Source: Pseudomonas chlororaphis subsp. piscium (GTDB lineage: Bacteria > Pseudomonadota > Gammaproteobacteria > Pseudomonadales > Pseudomonadaceae). From it: a stretch of 64,000 bases of DNA. Position numbers and translations under genes: made by a program. The stretch covers positions 1,364,001 to 1,428,000 of the forward strand of contig NZ_CP027707.1 of the NCBI RefSeq assembly GCF_003850345.1, in the 5' to 3' direction. The notes beneath the pieces are model-generated. The model was not told where the DNA came from. It made no database searches and saw nothing but the letters and a program-made list of their open reading frames with translations. Positions 1 to 6,575 of this stretch are shown one piece after another. The stretch's first letter is position 1. Each line of letters opens with the position of its first letter.

Positions 1-668
1 CCCCCACGGAACTCCATCGGCGTACCGGCGTGCCTCAATCCACCCTTTCGCGGATCCTCAGCGGCAAGATTGTCGATCCTTCGGACAAACACATCTCGCG
101 GATCGCCGAGTACTTCCAGGTGAGCACCGATCAACTGCGCGGGCGCGCGGCTGTCGCCTCTGTCCGGTCGGCCGATCCGCATTCGGAACTCAAGGACATA
201 AGTCTGTGGGACGACGATACCCCCGTCGATGACGACGAGGTGTCGGTCCCCTTTCTTCGCGAGGTTGAATTGGCTGCGGGATCAGGAAGATTCGTCATCG
301 AGGAAAGCGAGCGCTCCAGTCTGCGCTTCGGCAAGCGCAGCCTGCGGCATAATGGCGTGCAGTTCGACCAGGCCAAATGCGTGACGGTACGCGGCAACAG
401 CATGTTGCCGGTGCTGCGTGACGGCGCCACGGTGGGGGTCAATGCCGGCAAGTGCGGTATCGGCGACATCATCGACGGCGACCTGTATGCCATCAACCAC
501 AACGGCCAGCTGCGAGTGAAGCAGCTCTATCGCCTGCCTTCCGGTATTCGCCTGCGCAGCTTCAACCGCGACGAACACCCGGATGAGGACTACAGCTTCC
601 AGGAAATGCAGGAAGAGCAGATCGTCATCCTCGGTCACGTCTTCTGGTGGGGCATGTACGCCCGTTAA
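1..668 (+). CDS. prtR: PrtR/LexA-type tailocin repressor (5' truncated by window)
   Basis: Self-cleaving transcriptional repressor expected to hold the tailocin genes off until DNA damage. The open frame runs off the left edge (frame starts at base 3), so the GTG at 30 is not the true start. The first visible residues form a helix-turn-helix (LHRRTGVPQSTLSRILSGK). The C-terminal half is an S24 peptidase: Ala-Gly cleavage site at 276-281, catalytic Ser in GNSMLP (399-401), catalytic Lys in RVKQLY (519-521). By analogy with P. aeruginosa PrtR, RecA-stimulated self-cleavage derepresses the operon. It lies just upstream of the operator-covered promoter at 755-827, its likely target. The exact orthology to PrtR is inference. 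Confidence 0.88.
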   Translation, partial: PTELHRRTGVPQSTLSRILSGKIVDPSDKHISRIAEYFQVSTDQLRGRAAVASVRSADPHSELKDISLWDDDTPVDDDEVSVPFLREVELAAGSGRFVIEESERSSLRFGKRSLRHNGVQFDQAKCVTVRGNSMLPVLRDGATVGVNAGKCGIGDIIDGDLYAINHNGQLRVKQLYRLPSGIRLRSFNRDEHPDEDYSFQEMQEEQIVILGHVFWWGMYAR

Positions 669-685
669 CCGCAGCCCATAACGTC

Positions 686-712
686 AAAGCCCGCCATCGA
701 GCGGGCTTTTTT
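686..712 (+). terminator. Intrinsic terminator after the repressor gene
   Basis: A perfect 9-bp stem (AAAGCCCGC / GCGGGCTTT, six-base loop) is followed by a T-run. It separates repressor transcription from the promoter downstream. Confidence 0.88.
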
Positions 713-736
713 GTGCCTGCGGAAAACCCCCACGCC

Positions 737-834
737 TTTATTTATGCGGCTCTCATGCGCGCATGCATTTCTTTCGCATAAATAAATGCATTTGTGCATT
801 GACTGTATATGCATCCATGCATATTATTCGTTCC
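737..834 (+). promoter_or_regulatory. Tailocin promoter with three repressor-operator palindromes
   Basis: The -35 is TTGACT (799-804) and the -10 is TATTAT (822-827), separated by 17 bp, a near-consensus sigma70 promoter with a start near 834. Three 14-bp sites of the form ATGCRY-NN-(A/G)TGCAT lie at 755-768, 786-799 and 809-822. The second touches the -35, and the third fills the spacer up to the -10. A perfect 12-bp inverted repeat (737-748 and 775-786) flanks the first. Bound repressor would occlude RNA polymerase. The region is AT-rich compared with its surroundings. The identity of the bound protein is inferred from adjacency to the S24 repressor. Confidence 0.8.
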
Positions 835-1114
835 AAGCCGCCCGACAGCGGCGAGCAACACCGCTCTTTAGTGGCAAAAGCAAAGGCAGCGATGAACCGG
901 CCTCGACGGTTCAGAGGGTTGGCAACTGACCCGGGTGTGCAGCGTAAAGCACCGTGAACAGTTATCCGGCGGGCAGGGACCGCGGTCGGAAAAACAATTT
1001 GAATGGACTCGTACCGCGCCAGTAGCGCCGAAAAGTCAGCTTCCTTTTGTTCACAGGATGAAAGGAAGGCGAAGGATCGCATTCTGAAAAGCCCGGTGGA
1101 TTGCCGGGCTTTTT
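834..1114 (+). ncRNA. Structured leader RNA or small RNA ending at a terminator
   Basis: Transcription from the promoter at 799-827 gives about 280 nt before the terminator at 1087-1114. There is no convincing gene, only a possible 21-codon ORF (892-957). Several hairpins can form: TGAACCG/CGGTTCA (893-899/907-913), GGGT/ACCC (916-919/929-932), GGTG/CACC (934-937/950-953), and a palindrome GACCGCGGTC (978-987). It could be a free-standing sRNA, an attenuator, or an antitermination (put-like) element. I do not recognise the family. Confidence 0.45.
1087..1114 (+). terminator. Intrinsic terminator closing the leader transcript
   Basis: A perfect 10-bp stem AAAAGCCCGG / CCGGGCTTTT with a seven-base loop and a terminal T-run. 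It lies between the only strong promoter seen and every tailocin gene. Confidence 0.85.
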
Positions 1115-1209
1115 GGAATGCCTACCTGAAGCGCACAGGCATATCAGGCTTCATCGCTGGATGGCCAATGCAAAAGGAAGGATCCGATGAACATCACAAG
1201 GCATTGCAG

Positions 1210-1398
1210 ATGTTGAAAGATTGCCGATGTGGACATTGCAAAAGACTGCTCGCCCGGATCGGCGAGTATGCAGAGCTCCAGATCAAATGTTCCCGATGTG
1301 GAACGCTGAATCATGTGAGGGCCGCGAGCCCCGAGCGATCGCCTGTGAGCGACATGAATGCTGCTTCGACGGCACGACCCAATCAATCACAGCCATAG
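1210..1398 (+). CDS. com: Mu Com-like zinc-finger protein, copy 1
   Basis: Small RNA-binding zinc-finger protein (62 aa) of the phage Mu Com family. Its four cysteines are arranged as CRCGHC...CSRCG in residues 5-35. In Mu, Com binds mRNA and switches on translation of mom. No mom gene is visible here. ATG 1210 is chosen because an AAGG Shine-Dalgarno lies 8 bases upstream and the family starts this way; ATG 1168 in frame has no such site. A 9-codon mini-ORF (1187-1216) with a good ribosome site overlaps the start and may couple translation. The stop lies 8 bases before the secreted-protein gene at 1407, the position mom holds in Mu. Confidence 0.75.
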   Translation: MLKDCRCGHCKRLLARIGEYAELQIKCSRCGTLNHVRAASPERSPVSDMNAASTARPNQSQP

Positions 1399-1406
1399 GT
1401 GAACAC

Positions 1407-1988
1407 ATGAAAGTTTTGAAAAAATACGTCGCTCCCATTCTGGCCGCCGTTGTGCTGCTGGGCTCCGCAGCCAATGCTGTTGCGGCCAACCTGCTGGTCA
1501 ACGGCAGCTTTGAACAGCCCGGTTGCAGTGGTAGCTGTATTCTGGATACCCCGGCAAAAACCAACTTCATTACCGGCTGGACGACATTCCTGTCCGGTGC
1601 CGAGTACTTCAACGTGCCGGCTTCGATTGGCGGCTCCGTAGCCGCGGATGGTCTGGTGATTGTTGACCTGGCGAACTATGTCTATGGCAACGGCGGGGGC
1701 ATTCAACAGAACTTTGCCACTGTCGTTGGCGCCAAGTACCGACTGACGTTCAGCGCCGGCAATTCGAAGTTCGCCGGTCGTTCGGGCGACGGTGTGGTAC
1801 AGGTCAAAGTGGCTGGCCAAACCGCCACTTTCAATACCCCGACCGCCAAAGGCGTTGCGATCGAGTGGAGCACCCTGACCTACGACTTCACGGCCACTAC
1901 CACGCAAACGACTCTGGCGTTCTCCAACGAGCAGAATCCGTACGCCAACTTTGCCTTTATCGACAACGTCATTGTTGAACGTCTGTAA
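1407..1988 (+). CDS. Secreted DUF642-like carbohydrate-binding protein
   Basis: 193 aa with a Sec signal peptide (residues 1-29, KVLKKY then a hydrophobic run, cleavage after ANAVAA). The mature protein matches the DUF642 pattern: NLLVNGSFEQP at its start, a GW motif, GGIQQNF, YRLTFSAGN, TFTAT-type strands and an FIDNVIVE ending. DUF642 proteins are galactose-binding-like beta-sandwiches known from plant cell walls and some bacteria. A secreted polysaccharide-binding protein in a lysis island is unusual. It may be released with the tailocin or be passenger cargo. The start is fixed by GGTGAA 5 bases upstream, a segment also found before the gene at 4209. Confidence 0.72.
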   Translation: MKVLKKYVAPILAAVVLLGSAANAVAANLLVNGSFEQPGCSGSCILDTPAKTNFITGWTTFLSGAEYFNVPASIGGSVAADGLVIVDLANYVYGNGGGIQQNFATVVGAKYRLTFSAGNSKFAGRSGDGVVQVKVAGQTATFNTPTAKGVAIEWSTLTYDFTATTTQTTLAFSNEQNPYANFAFIDNVIVERL

Positions 1989-2090
1989 CTCCCGTTCAGC
2001 GGACTTTTCCAGGGTTGAAGACAGCGCCGGTGACCCGGTGCTGTCTTGCACTCAATCCCTGCACTCATCAACGCTCCCAGGAGGCGTGAC

Positions 2091-2438
2091 ATGACAAACG
2101 AGCAACAAGCGTTGCTGGACATGCCGATCTGGCTTGTCATCGTCCTCGCCCTGGTGGGTGGGGTGTCCGGCGAAATGTGGCGCGCCGACAAGGAGGGCGC
2201 CCGTGGCTGGTTGCTGCTGAGGCGCCTGGCACTGCGCTCCGGGGCCTGCGTGATCTGCGGGGTCTCGACCATCATGCTGCTGTACGCCGCCGGCGTATCG
2301 ATCTGGACCGCCGGCGCCTTCGGTTGCCTGACCGCCATGGCGGGCGCCGACGTGGCCATCGGGCTCTACGAGCGCTGGGCGGCCAAGCGGCTGGGTGTGT
2401 GCGAAGTGCCGCCCAAGGACTCCCGCTCGGACTCCTGA
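2091..2438 (+). CDS. Phage holin-like membrane protein
   Basis: 115 aa with hydrophobic segments at about residues 9-26 and 46-85 and a charged hydrophilic tail, the profile of phage holins of Pseudomonas tailocins. Its role would be to permeabilise the inner membrane and let endolysin reach the cell wall at the time of release. A strong GGAGG Shine-Dalgarno at 2080-2085 fixes the ATG. It sits at the head of the island, as in pyocin clusters, while the matching endolysin/spanin set is at the far end (32680-33761). Subfamily not assigned. Confidence 0.72.
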   Translation: MTNEQQALLDMPIWLVIVLALVGGVSGEMWRADKEGARGWLLLRRLALRSGACVICGVSTIMLLYAAGVSIWTAGAFGCLTAMAGADVAIGLYERWAAKRLGVCEVPPKDSRSDS

Positions 2439-2604
2439 ATAACGACCAAAACAGATCGTCGATTCATTGAGTCGACGCTGCCGTGAGACCCGCCTGACGC
2501 AGGACGCGTACTCGTATTGAACGAGCTCAATCAGCCCTCCCGGCAGGGAGGCGCCAGGTACGGCCCAGCGCCGTCCGTCCATCCGTTTTAAAGAGAGGCA
2601 AACC

Positions 2605-3369
2605 ATGATCCCAATCGACTACAACAGCTATCGCACCCTTGCACCCTACAACAAGCGGGTGCGTTTTCTGGTGCTGCATTACACGGCCCTGAACTTCGAG
2701 GCGTCGGTCAAGGCCCTGACCACCGGCGCGGCGAGCGCCCATTACCTGATCCCGGCGGTGCAGGATCCGACGTATCAGGCCGCGGGTTTCCAGGAACAAC
2801 GAATCTTCAACCTGGTGGCCGAAGAAGACCGCGCCTGGCATGCCGGTGTCAGTGACTGGGCCGGTCGCAGCGGCTTGAACGACACCTCCATCGGCATCGA
2901 GATCGTCAACGAGGCCACCGACGTCAACGGTGTCTTCACCTTCCCGGATTACGAAGGCTCCCAGGTCGAGGCGCTCAAGCAGCTGGCCCTGAATATTCTC
3001 CAGCGTTATCCGGACATGTCGCCGAAGAATGTGGTGGGCCACTCCGATATCGCGGTGGGCCGCAAATCCGATCCGGGCCCCAAGCTGCCCTGGAAAGAAC
3101 TCTACAAAGCCGGGATTGGCGCCTGGTACGACGAGCCGACCAAGAAGAAATACGTCCAGCAATTCCGCGCTGCCGGGCTGCCCGAGCGTGCCGACGTGCT
3201 CAAGGCCTTCGCCACCTACGGCTATGGCGTGCCGGCCCAGGCAACGGATGACTTCTACCAGTCCCTGGTGCGGGCATTCCAGATGCACTTCAGGCCGAAG
3301 AATTACACCGGGAAACTGGACGTGGAAACCTGCGCGATTCTTTATGCGCTGAACGAGAAGTACGCCTGA
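2605..3369 (+). CDS. N-acetylmuramoyl-L-alanine amidase (Amidase_2, AmiD-like)
   Basis: 254 aa. Cleaves the amide bond between N-acetylmuramic acid and the stem peptide. The zinc ligands of the Amidase_2 fold are visible: His25 (VLHYTA), His146 (VGHSDI) and Asp156 (KSDPGP), with the conserved GIEIVN strand near residue 95. The C-terminal 70 residues resemble a peptidoglycan-binding helical domain. No signal peptide is seen, so it would need the holin to reach the wall. A GAGAGGCA ribosome site precedes the ATG. It adds a second wall-cutting activity to the GH19 enzyme at 32680. Confidence 0.85.
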   Translation: MIPIDYNSYRTLAPYNKRVRFLVLHYTALNFEASVKALTTGAASAHYLIPAVQDPTYQAAGFQEQRIFNLVAEEDRAWHAGVSDWAGRSGLNDTSIGIEIVNEATDVNGVFTFPDYEGSQVEALKQLALNILQRYPDMSPKNVVGHSDIAVGRKSDPGPKLPWKELYKAGIGAWYDEPTKKKYVQQFRAAGLPERADVLKAFATYGYGVPAQATDDFYQSLVRAFQMHFRPKNYTGKLDVETCAILYALNEKYA

Positions 3370-3413
3370 GTTTTTATAGCCCGGTGTTCAGCTATTACAG
3401 CGCGACACCACAC

Positions 3414-3444
3414 AAAAAGCCCGGCCTTCGGGTCGGGTTTTTTT
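3414..3444 (+). terminator. Intrinsic terminator after the amidase
   Basis: Stem CCCGGCC-TTCG-GGTCGGG (one G-U pair) with seven Ts after it. It is upstream of both tail clusters. Confidence 0.85.
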
Positions 3445-3462
3445 GTGCCTGCAAGAATGCAA

Positions 3463-3488
3463 AAAGCCCCGACAAGTTCGGGGCTTTC
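3463..3488. terminator. Second terminator hairpin, possibly bidirectional
   Basis: A perfect 10-bp stem AAAGCCCCGA / TCGGGGCTTT with a five-base loop. The T-run is better on the minus strand (five A before the left arm), so it may stop antisense transcription or act in both directions. Confidence 0.65.
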
Positions 3489-3610
3489 GTTAGCGCGGGA
3501 AAATAGAGAGGGCGACTCAATAGGGGGTATGAACACCCAAAAGAGACGCCAGATCGCAGAGATAGCCTGCAAGCCTGCCAAGGCCTTCACTGCTCGCACG
3601 AGCGGGGTGG

Positions 3611-3820
3611 ATGGCAGCAAATCAAATGGACTTGCAGATGTTGAAAGAATGCAGATGCGGTAATTGCAAACGACTTCTCGCCCGCGTGGGTGAGTTTACC
3701 GAGCTCCAGATCAAATGTTCCCGATGCGGGACGTTGAATCATGAGAAGGCCACGAGCCTCGAGCGATCGCCTTTGAGCGACCTGTCTGCGGTTAACACTG
3801 CAGATCCCCTTTCGGCATAG
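3611..3820 (+). CDS. com: Mu Com-like zinc-finger protein, copy 2
   Basis: 69 aa from ATG 3611, or 60 aa from ATG 3638, the start aligned with copy 1. CRCGNC and CSRCG give the same four-cysteine zinc site. DNA and protein are clearly homologous to the copy at 1210-1398 (MLK-CRCG-CKRLLAR, then ELQIKCSRCGTLNH), so the gene was duplicated with its surroundings. An upstream ORF (ATG 3529, 44 codons) ends inside it. The start is uncertain. No mom methyl-carbamoyl transferase gene is present. The role is likely post-transcriptional control of a neighbouring gene. Confidence 0.68.
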   Translation: MAANQMDLQMLKECRCGNCKRLLARVGEFTELQIKCSRCGTLNHEKATSLERSPLSDLSAVNTADPLSA

Positions 3821-3851
3821 GGCTGACTGGGACAACTCTAAGGAGATACAC

Positions 3852-4100
3852 ATGGATCGTTTCCCCAGCACCGTAAAGAACATCTTGGAAGGTTTCCGCA
3901 CTGTCGCGCCAATCGGCGGTGTCGACGCGCTCGCGGTTTTCAAGAACAAATTTGGTCGCAACGGCAATGAAAGCGAGTACGCGCACCTGAAGCTGCTGCT
4001 TGATGCCGGCTATATCACGTACACCGGGTTTGGCGTCGATGGTGTGCAGCTTTATCAGCTGACCTGGTCGGGCTACGCCCTTTCGGATTCGTTGCGATAA
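3852..4100 (+). CDS. Small winged-helix-like protein (DUF2513-like)
   Basis: 82 aa. The C-terminal half (HLKLLLDAGYITY...YQLTWSGYALSDSLR) resembles the wing and final helix of DUF2513/winged-helix proteins found near phage regulators. Strong AAGGAGAT ribosome site, ATG at 3852. No enzymatic motif and no membrane segment. Lying between two terminators and the structural genes, it could be a regulator, or a passenger gene like its secreted neighbours. Function not established. Confidence 0.5.
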   Translation: MDRFPSTVKNILEGFRTVAPIGGVDALAVFKNKFGRNGNESEYAHLKLLLDAGYITYTGFGVDGVQLYQLTWSGYALSDSLR

Positions 4101-4137
4101 GCGTCTAGCCCTCGAATCTCAGAGCCGAGAACTCAAC

Positions 4138-4208
4138 TCCATCGCCTGTGAGCGACATGAGAGCGGAGTTCTCCGCAACCAATCATTCGATTCAGTAGGT
4201 GAACCAAT
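4138..4208 (+). repeat. Remnant of a third com 3' end fused to a conserved leader
   Basis: The segment ATCGCCTGTGAGCGACATGA matches the end of com copy 1 (1338-1359) almost exactly. It is followed by a CAATCA...TAGGTGAAC stretch also present just before the secreted gene at 1407. A GCGGAGTTCTCCGC hairpin lies inside. It shows a third copy of the com-plus-cargo junction, with most of com deleted. Confidence 0.65.
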
Positions 4209-4850
4209 ATGAAGAAAGTTGTCAGTGCCTCACTGCTCGGCTTGCTGGTGCTTTTGGGTACCGCCATGAACGCTTCGGCAGACACCGCCATGTCCTGGAA
4301 CCTGGCTAGGGATGTAATCCTGGCGAAGGAGAGCTCTCCTCCGAACTCTACCTGGTCGTTCATGCAGAATTCTTCCGGGGTGAACAAGGCTGAAAACTAC
4401 ACCGCGCTACCCTACTTCAAGGCCGATACGTGCAGCGGCTTGCCTGCGACGTGCTGGCAAGATCCGGTATCTGGGGCTCATGTGTCGGTTCATTTCAAAC
4501 CCTATACCTACACCGCGAACGGCACCTTTTCGATCGCGGCCGGCAACGTTGCTTTTCACCCTGGCCAGAACAGTCAGACAGTCATCCGCTGGGCGAGCCC
4601 CGTGGCTGGAGAGATAAACATCCTCGGGCGCGTCAATAGCATCCACGATTCCTGCGGTGATGGCGTGGCCTGGTCCCTGAATCTGGGCGACACAGTGCTT
4701 CAGTCTGGAAGCTTGGTCAGAGGCACCGGTGCTGTTTTTTCGGCCAGTAAAGTGCCTGTCACCCAGTCGTCTGCCATTTATTTGGTACTCGACAAGAAGG
4801 CTAACTACGTCTGCGATTCCAGCACCATCGACATGCTGATCACCCACTGA
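4209..4850 (+). CDS. Secreted beta-rich protein of unknown function
   Basis: 213 aa with a clear signal peptide (MKKVVSASLLGLLVLLGTA, cleavage near ASA at 24). The mature part is beta-rich with four cysteines (likely two disulphides). It has a block VAFHPGQNSQTVIRWASPVAG followed by a DGVAWSLNLGD strand, typical of jelly-roll carbohydrate-binding modules of secreted proteins. No catalytic motif seen. The 5' flank (CAATCATTC...TAGGTGAAC) is shared with the DUF642 gene at 1407, so both look like interchangeable secreted cargo. Function unknown. Confidence 0.6.
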   Translation: MKKVVSASLLGLLVLLGTAMNASADTAMSWNLARDVILAKESSPPNSTWSFMQNSSGVNKAENYTALPYFKADTCSGLPATCWQDPVSGAHVSVHFKPYTYTANGTFSIAAGNVAFHPGQNSQTVIRWASPVAGEINILGRVNSIHDSCGDGVAWSLNLGDTVLQSGSLVRGTGAVFSASKVPVTQSSAIYLVLDKKANYVCDSSTIDMLITH

Positions 4851-4953
4851 TCAAGGTCATGTTCCGTCGCATCAGGATGTAGTGCGCTCCAGGTGAAAGA
4901 GGGTGCGCCTGTCCATGCGGCTGAGAACGACGCTGTTTGAGCCCCCAGCGTAA

Positions 4954-4994
4954 GTCGCGACACGTTTCTCGAGTCAATCAAGTCGTGTCGCGAC
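4954..4994. promoter_or_regulatory. Paired TCGCGA palindromes upstream of the structural genes
   Basis: Arms GTCGCGACACG (4954-4964) and CGTGTCGCGAC (4984-4994) form an 11-bp inverted repeat. Each contains TCGCGA, and the second is part of the 12-bp palindrome GTGTCGCGACAC. Their centres are 30 bp apart (about three helical turns), as in cooperative operator pairs. They lie in the 242-base gap before the first tail gene. No clear -35/-10 was found here. Confidence 0.5.
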
Positions 4995-5092
4995 ACGCGG
5001 CAAACCGACGTTCGTCGCCCCTCCATATCACGCCACATTCGCAACACCCCCGCGCAATCTCAACCCTGCTATCTGAACAGGAAGCCCCCCCT

Positions 5093-5617
5093 ATGCCCGC
5101 CGTCATCGACAAGCCGTCGCAACTGTTTTTCGCCATTGCCGAGATCCTGCGAGGGGCGGGCCTTGGCCTCAAGGTTGGCAGTCACCAGGACTTCGATGCC
5201 GTGCTCGACCAGGCCTGGGTGTTGATTGCGATCGAGCGCAATGCTCCGGGCATGCGCAGCCAGGAAGGGCGTATCGCCCATGTCCTGACAGTCTCGCTGC
5301 AAGCTGTGGCGGCTGTGGGGGCCGAGCGGTCCGGGTTCGAGTCCTGCGATCTGGCGAGTGCTCTGAAGGACCTGGCCACGGATAACCGCTGGGGCCTACC
5401 GGCAGCGCAGTGCGACCTGCCCATGAACCTCGAGGGCCTGCCTTCGACCCTGATTCGCGGCGATCAGCAATACGCGGCCTGGACGCTGTCGTTCACCCAG
5501 ACGCTGTACCTCGGGCAGACATTGCTGGACGACCCGACCGGCATACCGAAGTTCGCCCGCACCTGGGAAGTCTCGAACATCGATGACCCCGACCAATACC
5601 AAGTACTTGAGGGCTGA
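5093..5617 (+). CDS. Cluster 1 first tail gene, uncharacterised (PA0615 position)
   Basis: 174 aa. No recognised domain. It has the position held by the hypothetical protein before gpV in P. aeruginosa R-pyocin clusters (PA0615-like), and its size and mixed alpha/beta look fit a tail-completion or tail-terminator role. ATG 5093 is chosen (AGGAAG upstream) over the longer frame back to 4937, which overlaps the palindrome region. It ends 3 bases before gpV, as expected in an operon. The function is inferred from position only. Confidence 0.6.
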   Translation: MPAVIDKPSQLFFAIAEILRGAGLGLKVGSHQDFDAVLDQAWVLIAIERNAPGMRSQEGRIAHVLTVSLQAVAAVGAERSGFESCDLASALKDLATDNRWGLPAAQCDLPMNLEGLPSTLIRGDQQYAAWTLSFTQTLYLGQTLLDDPTGIPKFARTWEVSNIDDPDQYQVLEG

Positions 5618-5620
5618 GCC

Positions 5621-6229
5621 ATGTTTGACGAGCTGCTGCGCATGCAGTTGGGCCCGATCATCGAGCGCCTGGCCGAAATGGAAACCGAACTCGATGACTT
5701 GCACCGGCGCGCGGAAAACCACTGCCGTATCGGTGTGTGCCAGTCGGTCGATGTGGTCAGTAACACTTGTCGGGTCAGCCATGGAGAGCTGTTGACGCCG
5801 GCGATCAGGTTCTTCAACCCCAGTGCCGGCGCGCAAAGCGAATCGCGCATTCCTTCCGTGGGCGAGCAGTGCCTGCTGTTCAACTACGGTGGCGGCGATG
5901 GCAGTGCTCAATCGGTGGCGCTGTTCGGCCTCAACTGCGACCGCTTTCCACCGGTGTCGACCCAGGCCGAGCTGACCCGCCGCCAATATACCGATGGCAC
6001 CCAAAGCAGTTATGACGATGCCGGTCATGTCTTGAGCTGGAGCAACGGCCCGACCGCGCTCACCGCCTCTCGCGAGGCGGTCGAGTTGAGCATCGGTCCC
6101 GCCCGGCTGGCGATGAGATCCGAAGCGATCGAGCTGCGGCTGGGCGCGGTGGGCATCTTGCTCGACAGCGCCGGCATCCACTTCAGCGGCCCTTTGGTGG
6201 AACACCAGGGCCGCGTTATCAGCCCTTGA
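5621..6229 (+). CDS. P2 gpV-like baseplate spike protein
   Basis: 202 aa. Forms the trimeric membrane-piercing spike at the centre of the baseplate. The N-terminus has a short coiled-coil stretch (IIERLAEMETELDDL). An OB-fold follows at about 35-105 (GVCQSVDVVSNTCRV...VGEQCLLFNYGGGDGS), then a beta-helix-like C-terminus of short repeats ending in GIHFSGP. The canonical HxH iron site at the tip is not obvious here. First gene of the V-W-J-I module of P2 and R-pyocins. Confidence 0.87.
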   Translation: MFDELLRMQLGPIIERLAEMETELDDLHRRAENHCRIGVCQSVDVVSNTCRVSHGELLTPAIRFFNPSAGAQSESRIPSVGEQCLLFNYGGGDGSAQSVALFGLNCDRFPPVSTQAELTRRQYTDGTQSSYDDAGHVLSWSNGPTALTASREAVELSIGPARLAMRSEAIELRLGAVGILLDSAGIHFSGPLVEHQGRVISP

Positions 6230-6242
6230 TAAGAGGCTTTCC

Positions 6243-6575
6243 ATGATTGGAGTCGATAGAAACACCGGCGCCGCGGTCGATGACTGGCTGCAGTTCGTGC
6301 AGCGCGCGACCCGTGCCCTGACCACGCCGCTGGGCACCCGGCAGAAACGCCCTTTGTACGGTTCGCTGATTCCCGAGCTGCTGGGCCAGAACCTCGGCGA
6401 TGACCTGCTGATCCTCGCCCAAAGCCATGCCGCGCAGGCGTTCTACAACGAGCAGAACGGCATCGGCGATTTCGAGCCGCAGGTCATAGTCGCCAGCCGG
6501 CGCGGCGCCGGGCTGTTGTTGCGTTTCGCCGGCACCTGGAAAAACCGCCAACAGACGTTCGAGGTCGTGACATGA
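6243..6575 (+). CDS. P2 gpW / T4 gp25-like baseplate wedge protein
   Basis: 110 aa, the usual size for the gpW/gp25 family that clamps sheath to baseplate. The motif TPLGTRQKRPLYGS (residues 28-41) is the family signature, followed by the conserved helix and the FEPQ strand. The stop overlaps the start of gpJ by 4 bases (ATGA), indicating translational coupling. Confidence 0.9.
   Translation: MIGVDRNTGAAVDDWLQFVQRATRALTTPLGTRQKRPLYGSLIPELLGQNLGDDLLILAQSHAAQAFYNEQNGIGDFEPQVIVASRRGAGLLLRFAGTWKNRQQTFEVVT

Noticed and set aside
763..957. 64-aa ORF across the tailocin promoter
   Set aside because: It begins upstream of the predicted transcription start and spans the -35/-10 and operators; it is a chance open frame.
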